Positions 1 to 7,205 of a DNA stretch of 13,146 nt are shown here, in pieces (the first letter of the stretch is position 1; each line of letters starts with the position of its first letter). The stretch lies in assembly GCA_027886795.1 (NCBI GenBank), contig JAPCJU010000015.1:1-13146 (forward strand), written 5' to 3'. This DNA is from Nitrososphaerota archaeon (lineage in GTDB: Archaea; Thermoproteota; Nitrososphaeria; Nitrososphaerales; CADDZS01). The translations under genes were made by a program, and so were the position numbers. Under the pieces are notes generated by a model that saw only the letters and a program-made list of their open reading frames with translations, did not search any database and was not told the DNA's origin.

Positions 1-1252
1 AGTTTTGCTCGACGATCTTGAAATAACCTTGAGCGTATTGGATAATGTCTCCGATGTCATTGAAGAAAAGTGTGTTAGTTGGCGAAGCTCGTCTAACTTC
101 ATGAAGTACTCTACGAGGATGCAAAGGCAAAGAATCATCCTGAAGATCTTTGGATATTGATCTCTCCCAGTCGGACTTTCGTCTTTGAATGATCTCCGAC
201 CATTGAGAAGCTTTGCGCTTTCCAGAAATAGAATCCATGGCTACGATCAATTCGTGTAGAGTTGCTTTCGCGTCTCCCACGATTCCGACCTCAGTTGGAT
301 AATTCCTTCCAATCTCTGAAGGATCTATGTCTATGTGAATAAGCTTAGACGGTGGGAAATTAAATACGACATTCGGTCTCCAATTGACGGTGTCCCAATC
401 AGTAAACCTGCAACCAACCGACAGAACCACATCAGCTTCTCTCGTGGATTCGTTTGCTGCTCCCGAACCGGATCTCCCAATCTGGCCGAGGCTCATCGTT
501 TCTAGATCAGAAACAGCGCCTTTTGCCATTAGACTTGTTACGATGGCGGCGTGGTATTGTCTGGATAGAGCGAGAACTTCAGGGATAGCTCCTGAAATCA
601 TAGCGCCCCCTCCAACGACGATTAACGGCTTCCTTGCAGAGGTGAGAAGTTCAGCTGCTCTAGTAATTGCATCAGAATCTCCTCTTGGTCTACCTTGGGG
701 TTTGAAATCCGCTGGATTTGGAACTGGGAAATCTATCGCGGTATTCTGAATATCCCAAGGAATCTGAACATAAACTGGTCCTGGCCTTCCACTTGTCGCA
801 GTCTTGAATGCTTTTGTCATGACATCGAGTGTTTGCTCCGGGCGTACTACAAGCCATGCCCTCTTTACAATTGGTCGGAAAACCGATGTAGTATCTTCCG
901 TTTGATGATAGTAAACTTCTTCGAAACCGCCTTTATCGAAGAACTGGGTTGCTCCGGCTCCAGCAATCAAAACGACGGCTGAGGAATCGTGCATAGCATT
1001 GCTCAATGCACAGACAGTGTTCAGAACGCCCGGGCCCTTTGTAACAATGACCGGTGCTACTTTGTGCTTCAGCCTATAGTACACGTCTGCCATCTGCACC
1101 GCAGCTGCTTCGTGTTTGGGTTGGATGCCTTTCAGCTGAGGTGTGTCGATCAACGCATCGAGAAACGGCCATATAGTTCCACCAATGTATCCAAAATAGT
1201 GCTCCACACCCTCCTTAACGAAGTACTGAGCAATGGCATCGACAACACGCAT
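1..1252 (-). CDS. ThDP-dependent acetolactate-synthase-like enzyme, C-terminus cut by window edge
   Basis: The open reading frame runs from an ATG at 1252 to the left edge, about 417 codons of a family that is usually 550-600 aa. The N-terminal pyrimidine-binding domain is complete. It starts MRVVDAIAQYFVKEGVEHYF and carries the catalytic ThDP-activating Glu in KHEAAAVQMADVYYR (near residue 48), then TKGPGVLNT, a YYHQTED segment and GRPGPVYVQIPWDIQ. A central domain follows (KPLIVVGGGAM, later IHIDIDPSEIGRNYP), and the start of the pyrophosphate-binding domain is visible (NTLFFNDIGD). The GDG...N metal-binding motif is not visible before the cut. An in-frame TAA lies 24 nt before the ATG and no other start lies between, so the start is well supported. 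The 84-bp gap from the ComA-like gene upstream shows no convincing TATA box, which suggests co-transcription. Family members carry out ligation or decarboxylation of 2-oxoacids; the substrate here is unknown. Confidence 0.9.
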   Translation of the reverse strand, partial: MRVVDAIAQYFVKEGVEHYFGYIGGTIWPFLDALIDTPQLKGIQPKHEAAAVQMADVYYRLKHKVAPVIVTKGPGVLNTVCALSNAMHDSSAVVLIAGAGATQFFDKGGFEEVYYHQTEDTTSVFRPIVKRAWLVVRPEQTLDVMTKAFKTATSGRPGPVYVQIPWDIQNTAIDFPVPNPADFKPQGRPRGDSDAITRAAELLTSARKPLIVVGGGAMISGAIPEVLALSRQYHAAIVTSLMAKGAVSDLETMSLGQIGRSGSGAANESTREADVVLSVGCRFTDWDTVNWRPNVVFNFPPSKLIHIDIDPSEIGRNYPTEVGIVGDAKATLHELIVAMDSISGKRKASQWSEIIQRRKSDWERSISKDLQDDSLPLHPRRVLHEVRRASPTNTLFFNDIGDIIQYAQGYFKIVEQN

Positions 1253-1336
1253 TATGGACTTCTCTTTCCCCGATTAGTTTCTTGAATCAGTCATTCTGGG
1301 CGTGCGGGCGTTCTAGATATTCATTCAAAAGTCAGA

Positions 1337-2239
1337 TTAGCGTCCGTATTTGTCGACGTATACGTCGTATGGTGGAGTATCCATTTGCCACCAGTTCTTC
1401 GTTGGCTTGTCTTCCCCTAGCCATCTAATGTATGGGTGGTCCCACTCATAGAACGTTCCCCTCCTCACCGATTCCAAAATCCTGACCCCCTCGGAATACA
1501 CGTTTCCGATGTTTACTTCTGGACCAAATTGGTTTACGAGCCACGCCCAACCTTTGGCAGGCTGCTGGACGGTCATGCTCGGGCCCCAGAGCTCGAACAC
1601 GATATTTTCCTCTCCAATTGAAGCTGCTACCTCTAGGAGCTGCTTCTGGCCGGGTCTATTTTCCATATGTTTTCCAATAAGATTCTGGATTATTAGTCCC
1701 TCCCAGTACGTTTTCTCGCATCCAGCATCGAGAAATAGCTCGAACGCATCGATTGTCTTTTGCACATCGATGAGATCCCTCTCCGTTCTTGTCGCGTCCT
1801 TCCAAACCCATTTCGCGCCGACTTCGCCGACAACGCGAAAACCTCTTTGTTTGAGCTCATCAACTCCAGACCTGACTTCATCCTTCGTCGCTTTAAGGGC
1901 ATGAGTTTCGTATTCCAGAATGTCAACACCGAGGCTCTTTGCCTCACTCAAAAATTCATCTTCCATACCACTAGCTCGCGCGATTTCATATGGTACGCCA
2001 CCTATCTGGACATCAATATGGTGCGCCTTGTATTCCTTGATCTGATTTTTCACAACTGAGTCGGGCGCCCACATCGTAGTTTCAAGGAGCTTTACTGTGT
2101 CGATGTACTCGCTGTAACGATCAAGGACTAGCGATGTAATCGGATCGATGGCCATAGTCATTCCTTTCTTCCTAGGCTTTGGTTTTCTTTCTGGTTTTGG
2201 AAGGAAGTCTAGGAAATGTTTCGAATCATTTGAGGGCAT
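1337..2239 (-). CDS. Divergent phosphosulfolactate synthase (ComA)-family protein
   Basis: This 300-aa protein matches the ComA family along its length. It has the N-terminal KPRKKGMTMAID (residues 21-32), EYIDTVKL (44-51), IGGVPYEIA (79-87, family GGTLFE), FRVVGEVGAKW (134-144, family EVGKK), WEGLIIQNLIG (179-189, family EGRESGKGIG), IVFELWGP (213-220, family FEAPQK), FGPEVNIGNV (238-247) and LESVRRGTF (255-263, family LETLRRGLRGDTF). ComA adds sulfite to phosphoenolpyruvate in coenzyme M synthesis and is a TIM barrel of about 250 aa. Here the scaffold is kept, but the residues around the substrate (EISDG, second Lys of GKK, EGRESG, RGLRGDT) are replaced, and there is a Trp/Tyr-rich tail of about 35 aa. 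The real substrate is therefore probably different. The start is supported because the family N-terminus aligns from the first ~10 residues. A strong TATA box lies 45 nt upstream. A ThDP enzyme follows in the same direction. Confidence 0.85.
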   Translation of the reverse strand: MPSNDSKHFLDFLPKPERKPKPRKKGMTMAIDPITSLVLDRYSEYIDTVKLLETTMWAPDSVVKNQIKEYKAHHIDVQIGGVPYEIARASGMEDEFLSEAKSLGVDILEYETHALKATKDEVRSGVDELKQRGFRVVGEVGAKWVWKDATRTERDLIDVQKTIDAFELFLDAGCEKTYWEGLIIQNLIGKHMENRPGQKQLLEVAASIGEENIVFELWGPSMTVQQPAKGWAWLVNQFGPEVNIGNVYSEGVRILESVRRGTFYEWDHPYIRWLGEDKPTKNWWQMDTPPYDVYVDKYGR

Positions 2240-2276
2240 TGTCTCAATCTCTTTGAGTCGGTCAGTCTAGCTTCGC

Positions 2277-2284
2277 TTTATAAA
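2277..2284 (-). promoter_or_regulatory. TATA box of the ComA-like gene
   Basis: TTTATAAA is a full match to the archaeal TATA consensus. Its upstream edge is 45 nt before the ATG at 2239, so transcription would start near 2254 and leave a leader of about 15 nt. The box reads the same on both strands. On the plus strand it is about 170 bp from the flavoprotein gene, so it most likely serves the minus-strand unit. Confidence 0.6.
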
Positions 2285-2410
2285 TCACTTCTCACTGAGC
2301 CGAATATCGTGTAGAAATAACCGTTGACGTGAACGGATCAGATTGATGTTGGTACCGACACTTTGATCGGACGAAAGATAGTCATCCTTGTCAAAGCTGT
2401 TTTTGTTAAG

Positions 2411-2422
2411 GACTAAGTAGTC
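2411..2422. repeat. 12-bp perfect inverted repeat upstream of the flavoprotein gene
   Basis: GACTA-AG-TAGTC is a perfect palindrome with 5-bp arms, centred 34 nt before the TTG start at 2451 and next to a weak TATA-like TTAAGG at 2406-2411. The position, near the expected promoter or transcription start, fits an operator. It is short enough to be chance. Confidence 0.3.
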
Positions 2423-2450
2423 AAGATGCACTCAGCGGAATAATTTCAAA

Positions 2451-3845
2451 TTGGAAAAAGATTACGACATCGCAATAATAGGTGCCGGAGCCGCGGGAAT
2501 GTCGGCGGCGTTGAGCGCTGCCGAAGTTTCAAAAGAAATGGGCCATGACGTTCGTATAGTTGTACTTGAAAGATCCGAAGAAGCTGACTGGGGCGGAAAT
2601 TCTAGATGGACCACTTCGAATTTTCGAATGATAGATGAAAGCCATCTGTATCCCACCTTCGAAGAGGACATAATGAAAGACTCTGAAGGGAAAGCGAGTA
2701 GAGAGTACGTGCACAGGCTTGCTCACGAAGCAATAGACACGATAACTTGGATTAGGTCTAGGGGAGTTGTTCTCGAAGCGAGGCCTGGAAACTGGAGTAT
2801 AAGCGGGTTCAAGATGGGACCCGTTGGAGGTGGCCTCGAAATTATCACTAAACTTCGTACTTCTACTGAGAAATTCGGCGTTTCTCTTTTGTTTAACATG
2901 ACGGCTTACAAGTTGATTCAAGATGACAATGGCAATCTGATTGGATTGTTAGTTCGCGACCGGAGCGGAGTAAGCCGGAGGATAACTACCCATGCGACAA
3001 TATTGGCAGGTGGTGGATTTGAGGGAAATTGTGAGATGTTAACAAAGTACATTGGGAGAGACGCTCTTGCTCTCCGAACGGATGTTCCCGCCACAAAATT
3101 TCACATGGGTGAGTGCATAAACATGGCATTTGACATAGGCGCTGCACCGTCTGGGGAGTTTGGCAATTATCATGGCGATGTTGTAGATTCACGGTCAAAC
3201 ACTTACAGAGCAAGCATTCGAGCTTACGTTTACGGGATTCTCGTAAACAACAATGGTGAGCGCTTTATCGATGAAGGGATGGATGAAATTAGCGGATCAT
3301 TTGAATTCATGTCGCGCGCCATCTTCAAGCAGCCCGGCCATATAGCATATGTAATTTTTGACCAAAAGACGCGTTCGATAGAATCCTTGGGAAAGGATGT
3401 CAAGACTAGCTTGCCTCCTTACGAAGCTAGAGACCTCACTGAGCTGGCAGAGAAAATCGGAATCTCGCCCGCGGGGCTGATTCGAACAGTCGATGAATTC
3501 AACAAGACAGTCGAACCGGGTGAGTTTAATCCAACCAAGCTCGACGGCAAGCACACAAGCGGGATTTTACCTCCAAAATCGAATTGGGCAGTGGAAATTG
3601 ACAGCCCTCCTTACTTTTGTTATCCGGTTGAGGGTACAGTTCAGTTTACGTGGGGAGGTGTGGCGTGTGATTCCCACGCAAGAGTACTCGCCGCAAACGG
3701 TAAACCTATCTCAGGGTTATACGCAGCAGGAGAGACCGTCGGATTTTATTATCACCATTTCACGCCCGGAACCGCAGTATTGATGGCGCTGACTTATGGC
3801 CGAATTGCGGGTTTCGAGGCGGTCCAATCAATAACAGAACACTGA
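2451..3845 (+). CDS. FAD-dependent dehydrogenase, fumarate reductase/tricarballylate dehydrogenase-like
   Basis: This 464-aa soluble flavoprotein has an N-terminal dinucleotide-binding motif IIGAGAAGMSAA (residues 9-20), the ribose-binding acidic residue in VVLER (E40), and WGGNSRWTTSNFR (47-59), the GGNS segment typical of TcuA/fumarate-reductase flavoproteins. TILAGGGFEGN lies mid-protein, a cap region includes NNNGERFIDEG, and the C-terminal FAD motif GLYAAGETVGFYYHHFTPGT...GRIAG covers about 422-454. The family oxidises or reduces C-C bonds next to carboxylates (fumarate, tricarballylate, 3-ketosteroids). There is no Tat or Sec signal and no attached haem or flavin domain, so it acts in the cytosol and needs a separate electron partner, which is absent here. 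The start is TTG; no in-frame ATG lies before the glycine motif, and no clear Shine-Dalgarno is present. It is 61 bp before a ThDP enzyme on the same strand, which suggests shared metabolism. The substrate is not known. Confidence 0.88.
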   Translation: MEKDYDIAIIGAGAAGMSAALSAAEVSKEMGHDVRIVVLERSEEADWGGNSRWTTSNFRMIDESHLYPTFEEDIMKDSEGKASREYVHRLAHEAIDTITWIRSRGVVLEARPGNWSISGFKMGPVGGGLEIITKLRTSTEKFGVSLLFNMTAYKLIQDDNGNLIGLLVRDRSGVSRRITTHATILAGGGFEGNCEMLTKYIGRDALALRTDVPATKFHMGECINMAFDIGAAPSGEFGNYHGDVVDSRSNTYRASIRAYVYGILVNNNGERFIDEGMDEISGSFEFMSRAIFKQPGHIAYVIFDQKTRSIESLGKDVKTSLPPYEARDLTELAEKIGISPAGLIRTVDEFNKTVEPGEFNPTKLDGKHTSGILPPKSNWAVEIDSPPYFCYPVEGTVQFTWGGVACDSHARVLAANGKPISGLYAAGETVGFYYHHFTPGTAVLMALTYGRIAGFEAVQSITEH

Positions 3846-3873
3846 TACATATCTTCCAAGAATGGTTGAAACC

Positions 3874-3879
3874 TTAAAA
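3874..3879 (+). promoter_or_regulatory. TATA-like box of the second ThDP gene
   Basis: TTAAAA, within an AT-rich tract reaching about 3892, begins 33 nt before the TTG start at 3907. This places the transcription start at about the start codon, as in a leaderless archaeal mRNA. Confidence 0.4.
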
Positions 3880-3906
3880 CAAAAATAATTTGTTTCTCTT
3901 TCAGAT

Positions 3907-5682
3907 TTGCCAGACAAAGCACCCGAATATGGCTCTGATATAATATTCGACGCATTTAGGGCGATGGGAATCAAATTTGTTTCGATTAATCCTGGTGCGA
4001 CGACCCGTGGATTGCATGATTCTATTGTAAACTATGGCGGCAACAAGAATCCAGAACTCATACTTTGCTGTCACGAAGGAATCGCAGTCGCTATTGCTTC
4101 TGGATATTTTAGGGCGACTCACCAGCCGATGATTGTGCTACTACATGATATTGCCGGGCTCTTACATGCTACGAAAGCGATTTTCGATGCATGGATAAAC
4201 AGGGACGCGATGATACTTATTGGCGGAAACGGCCCAGTGGATATTCAGAAGAGGAGACCGTGGATTGACTGGATACACAATGCTCTGATTCCCAATACCA
4301 TGGTTAGGGATTTTGTGAAATGGGATGATCAGCCATCTGATCTTTTCTCCACTCTCGAAGCCCTGATTCGTTCTCGGGGAATAGCTCTTACTGAGCCGAC
4401 TGGCCCTGTCTTCATTAGTATTGATGCGGGGATACAAGAAGCTGAGCTCGAAGCAATTCCGAATATTCCTAAACCCGAAAGCTATTCTTTTCCTTCGGTC
4501 GATGAGGGAAGCCTGGCCAAAATTTCAGAGGCTGCGACAGTACTATCATCAGCTAAACACCCCGTTATCATAACAAACAATTACGGTCGGGACGACAATT
4601 CAATTGCAAATTTAGTAGATCTTGCTCAGCAGCTTGGAGCGATCGTTTTAGATTCTGGAGCTCGTTTCAACTTCCCCAGCACGAATCCACTGAACTTGTC
4701 TGGCCTCGAAGAATCTACTTTGGCTGAGGCAGATGTGGTTCTTGCTCTTGGTGTGAAAGATCTTTACTTTCACCTGGCAAAGAGAGACGCAGGTTTCCAT
4801 TCCAGATTGTCTACATTGATGATAAGACCTGATTGCGAAATAATTAGGATAGATTTGGAAGGATTCTACCAAAAGAGTTGGGTGACTGAATACGGTCGAC
4901 TGACTCCGACCTCCCTTTACATTCCAGCTAGGCCGGATGCAGCAGTTGTTACCTTGCTAGAATTATGTAGGAAGGAGTTGCAATCGCACGATCATGTTCG
5001 AGAAATCAAAGAACGTATCTCTGTTATCAAAGATAGATATTTTGAGCAAAGAAAAAAATGGCGCGACATCGTTTCGGATAGCCTGAACAAGCATCCGCTA
5101 GGTTACGCTGCACTTGCTGCTATTGCTTGGGAAACCGTGAAAGACCGGGATTGGGTACTTGCATTTCCCGGTTATTCGATGAGAGGAATCAACACTTGGC
5201 TGCGAAGAACTTGGGAGATAACTCGGTGCTATCAATATCCCGGAAGGGGCGAGGGTACGGGGACCGGAACTGGGCAAGCGTTGGGTGTGGCACTAGCTAA
5301 CGCAGGAAAGTTGTGCATCGATTTTCAACCCGACGGGGACCTGTTGTATTCAGCGAGTTCACTTTGGACAGCAGCGCACTGCAAGATTCCTTTGTTGATA
5401 ATAATGATGAATGATAGAAGCTATCACAACGATGAAGAGCACAACAAGTTCATCTCGATGGAAAGAAATCGATCAGAAGAGAGTAGCAAGATCGGAATCA
5501 AAATTGAAGACCCAAATGTTGATTTTAGTCAAATGGCAAGGTCCTTCGGAATAGAGTCTTCAGGGGTCGTCGACACTGCAAACTCTTTGAGTGAAGCGTT
5601 GAAGGAAGGCGCATTGGTAGTGAGCGAGGGAAGACCCTACTTAGTCGACGTTCTCGTACAGCAATCACAGACATTTTCCTAG
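3907..5682 (+). CDS. ThDP-dependent acetolactate-synthase-like enzyme with altered metal-binding motif
   Basis: This full-length 591-aa ThDP enzyme has all three domains. The pyrimidine domain has the catalytic Glu in CCHEGIAVAIASGYF (about residue 57) and TGPVFISID near 166-174. The central domain has HPVIITNNYGRDD and ADVVLALGVKDLYF. The pyrophosphate domain has YPGRGEGTGTGTGQALGVALA (about 445-465) and the metal-binding stretch PDGDLLYSASSLWTAA...IIMMND (about 476-503). The usual GDG...NN reads PDG...ND, keeping the essential Asp and Asn but changing neighbours. Typical acetolactate-synthase FAD contacts are not evident, so a decarboxylase or C-C lyase role is as likely as acetolactate synthesis. 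It shows low similarity to the ThDP enzyme at the left edge, so the pair are not recent duplicates. The start is TTG with no Shine-Dalgarno and a TATA-like box 33 nt upstream, fitting leaderless translation. It sits between the flavoprotein and an isochorismatase-fold hydrolase. Confidence 0.9.
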   Translation: MPDKAPEYGSDIIFDAFRAMGIKFVSINPGATTRGLHDSIVNYGGNKNPELILCCHEGIAVAIASGYFRATHQPMIVLLHDIAGLLHATKAIFDAWINRDAMILIGGNGPVDIQKRRPWIDWIHNALIPNTMVRDFVKWDDQPSDLFSTLEALIRSRGIALTEPTGPVFISIDAGIQEAELEAIPNIPKPESYSFPSVDEGSLAKISEAATVLSSAKHPVIITNNYGRDDNSIANLVDLAQQLGAIVLDSGARFNFPSTNPLNLSGLEESTLAEADVVLALGVKDLYFHLAKRDAGFHSRLSTLMIRPDCEIIRIDLEGFYQKSWVTEYGRLTPTSLYIPARPDAAVVTLLELCRKELQSHDHVREIKERISVIKDRYFEQRKKWRDIVSDSLNKHPLGYAALAAIAWETVKDRDWVLAFPGYSMRGINTWLRRTWEITRCYQYPGRGEGTGTGTGQALGVALANAGKLCIDFQPDGDLLYSASSLWTAAHCKIPLLIIMMNDRSYHNDEEHNKFISMERNRSEESSKIGIKIEDPNVDFSQMARSFGIESSGVVDTANSLSEALKEGALVVSEGRPYLVDVLVQQSQTFS

Positions 5683-5690
5683 ACGCGAAG

Positions 5691-5698
5691 ATAAAATA
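5691..5698 (+). promoter_or_regulatory. TATA-like box of the first isochorismatase-like gene
   Basis: ATAAAATA starts 9 bp after the preceding stop codon and 32 nt before the ATG at 5723. The spacing fits a leaderless transcript. The gene could also be read through from the ThDP gene. Confidence 0.45.
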
Positions 5699-5722
5699 GT
5701 CGAGCTCAAAATAGGCAAACGC

Positions 5723-6322
5723 ATGCGAGAATGGCAAGCTAATCTTTCGGCGTCCGCCTTAATCGTCTGGGATCTCCAATATGGAATTGCGATGAAGGCT
5801 TTTAATTTTCCAGAAATGATCGCGAATATCAAGTCAATCATTGACGTCATGCACTCACTTCAGAGGCCCGTCATATTCACTCAGTCGACTGGTTTGCCTT
5901 ATGAGTATCAAAGCAAGTACACAATTTATCGACTCAGAAAACGTGGCGTAGATCCTAAAGCTACTCCCCAAATGTTGGAGGGTTCCCACGAATGGCAGTT
6001 GATGGAGGATCTTAAACCGGCGAAGAGTGATCTAATCATTAAGAAATTCACGCCAAGCCTATTCGTGGGAACTGCTGCGGAGCAGGTCTTGAAGAATAAG
6101 GATGTTGATAGTGTAGTTCTGACTGGAGTAAGCACTGAGTTCGGAGTCGAGACCACTGCTAGACATGCTGCTTGCTTGGGACTCGTGCCAGTCATTGTTG
6201 AGGACGCAGTCGGAAGTGGCGATCTCCAGAGCCACAATTCCGCTTTGGAAGTAATGCGAAAATTGTTTGAGGTGAAAAGGACGGACTCAATCGTTCAAAC
6301 GTTGAAAAGCAATTCTTCGTGA
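5723..6322 (+). CDS. Isochorismatase-family hydrolase with Gly at the nucleophile position
   Basis: This 199-aa single-domain alpha/beta protein of the isochorismatase/cysteine hydrolase superfamily has the active-site Asp in ALIVWDLQYG (D17), the Lys in IIKKFTPSLF (K108), and VVLTGVSTEFGVETTARHA (131-149). Family amidases have Cys in the last segment (T-x-x-C-V-E-T/S-T); this protein has Gly141. True isochorismatases such as EntB and PhzD also have Gly there and hydrolyse a vinyl ether by acid-base chemistry. The protein is therefore unlikely to be a thiol-based amidase and may cleave an enol ether or be an altered enzyme. C151 ten residues later is not at the catalytic position. It ends 10 bp from the convergent methyltransferase gene. 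ATG start with a TATA-like box 32 nt before; no Shine-Dalgarno. Confidence 0.87.
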   Translation: MREWQANLSASALIVWDLQYGIAMKAFNFPEMIANIKSIIDVMHSLQRPVIFTQSTGLPYEYQSKYTIYRLRKRGVDPKATPQMLEGSHEWQLMEDLKPAKSDLIIKKFTPSLFVGTAAEQVLKNKDVDSVVLTGVSTEFGVETTARHAACLGLVPVIVEDAVGSGDLQSHNSALEVMRKLFEVKRTDSIVQTLKSNSS

Positions 6323-6332
6323 CTTGGAAGGC

Positions 6333-7007
6333 CTAATCAGATATCTTCACTGCTACTGTCAATCCGTCTCCCAACGGAATGATAGAGGGTTTTAGTCTTT
6401 CATCTGCAAACATAATTTTGTTAAATTTGCGCATCGTTTTCGTTTTCTTTTGTCCCACAGAAGGGATGGCGACTCCCCTGTACAACGTGTCATCAGCAAT
6501 AAAGAGACCTCCAGTCTTCAACGCCCTAATGCAAGAGTCAATAAGCTCCTCGTATAGTTTCTTATCGCCCACATCCATAAACACTAGATCGAACTGTCCT
6601 GGCCTCGACTGCGCTATCTCGGGAACTTCCTTGCCCGCGTCCCCGAGGATCATTTCAACATTATTTATCAGTCCAGCCTTCACAAACGCCCTTTCAGCAA
6701 TTTTCTTTCTATCTGGATCCATCTCGATTGTGGTAAGCTTTCCTGAATTGGCTGATGTTGCTCTGGCAAGCCAGATTCCAGAGTAGCCGGTTGCCGTGCC
6801 CACTTCTAAGACATTCTTCGCATTGCACGCTTGCACAATGATAGAAAGAAAGTTCCCAACCAAAGGCCCGAGTATGGGCACGTCATTTTCTTCGGCATCT
6901 TTCTCCAAGCTGAGCAGAACCGGATCTCTAGCTCTCTGAATCTTGTTCAGATACTTTTCAACTTCTTCAGTGACTACGTTCAAATGTTTCCGGGCTTTTT
7001 TCTGCAT
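6333..7007 (-). CDS. Class I SAM-dependent O-methyltransferase, COMT-like
   Basis: This 224-aa protein is the usual length for bacterial/archaeal catechol-type O-methyltransferases. SAM motif I is KNVLEVGTATGYSGIWLA (64-81), and the acidic residue after strand 2 is in TTIEMDP (E95). The first metal ligand is in LVFMDVGDKK (D145), and the second motif is LFIADDTLYRGVA (168-180). The C-terminal FNKIMFADERLKPSIIPLGDGLTVAVK is typical of the family. Most relatives have Asp-Asn at the second metal site; here it is Asp172-Asp173. It would transfer a methyl group to a hydroxyl of a catechol-like or other ring compound; the true acceptor is unknown, and related proteins also modify tRNA. The gene is alone on the minus strand, with an AT-rich box 32 nt before the ATG, and converges on the isochorismatase-like gene. 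Confidence 0.87.
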   Translation of the reverse strand: MQKKARKHLNVVTEEVEKYLNKIQRARDPVLLSLEKDAEENDVPILGPLVGNFLSIIVQACNAKNVLEVGTATGYSGIWLARATSANSGKLTTIEMDPDRKKIAERAFVKAGLINNVEMILGDAGKEVPEIAQSRPGQFDLVFMDVGDKKLYEELIDSCIRALKTGGLFIADDTLYRGVAIPSVGQKKTKTMRKFNKIMFADERLKPSIIPLGDGLTVAVKISD

Positions 7008-7032
7008 TCTATTCTTTCGCTCCTCGAGTTGA

Positions 7033-7039
7033 CATATTT
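7033..7039 (-). promoter_or_regulatory. TATA-like box of the O-methyltransferase gene
   Basis: On the minus strand AAATATG begins 32 nt before the ATG at 7007, the same spacing as the other boxes in this window. A purine-rich GAGGAG is also present but is about 14 nt from the ATG, too far for a good Shine-Dalgarno. Confidence 0.35.
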
Positions 7040-7097
7040 GATTAACTGAAGAGACATGTCAAAGAATTCTTATTTTAGGATTCAGTAGATCTTTTCC

Positions 7098-7110
7098 AAT
7101 CCGACGGATT
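7098..7110. repeat. 13-bp perfect inverted repeat between divergent genes
   Basis: AATCCG-A-CGGATT is a perfect palindrome in the 198-bp region between the methyltransferase (minus) and the decarboxylase-like gene (plus), about 90-110 bp from either start. It could bind a regulator shared by both genes. The rest of that region, apart from the promoter-like boxes, shows nothing recognisable. Confidence 0.25.
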
Positions 7111-7174
7111 AACACACTGCGACAGCTGAATGCACCATATGACACCGATTCAAACCACGATAACTGGAAGTTGG

Positions 7175-7180
7175 TTTAGA
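7175..7180 (+). promoter_or_regulatory. TATA-like box of the decarboxylase-like gene
   Basis: TTTAGA begins 31 nt before the ATG at 7206. A second candidate, AAATAAT at 7188-7194, is 36 nt before an in-frame TTG at 7224. Both are weak matches, so the start choice stays open. Confidence 0.25.
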
Positions 7181-7205
7181 ACTCCTGAAATAATGCAGCT
7201 GTTGA

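Noticed and set aside
384..1285. Three plus-strand open frames of 95-121 codons
   Set aside because: They lie opposite the left-edge ThDP gene, whose minus-strand frame matches a known family throughout; the plus-strand translations resemble no family.
1436..2059. Open frames on both strands inside the ComA-like gene
   Set aside because: They are shadows of the ComA-like frame, with no domain signature and no independent start signals.
1..2239. Calling the left pair a coenzyme M biosynthesis operon
   Set aside because: The ComA substrate-binding motifs are changed, the ThDP enzyme is a long acetolactate-synthase type and not a ComD/ComE type, and no comB or comC is present.
2321..2336. CCGTT - 6 nt - AACGG inverted repeat in the 2240-2450 intergenic region
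   Set aside because: The arms are only 5 bp and it is over 100 bp from the flavoprotein start, so it is not distinguishable from chance.
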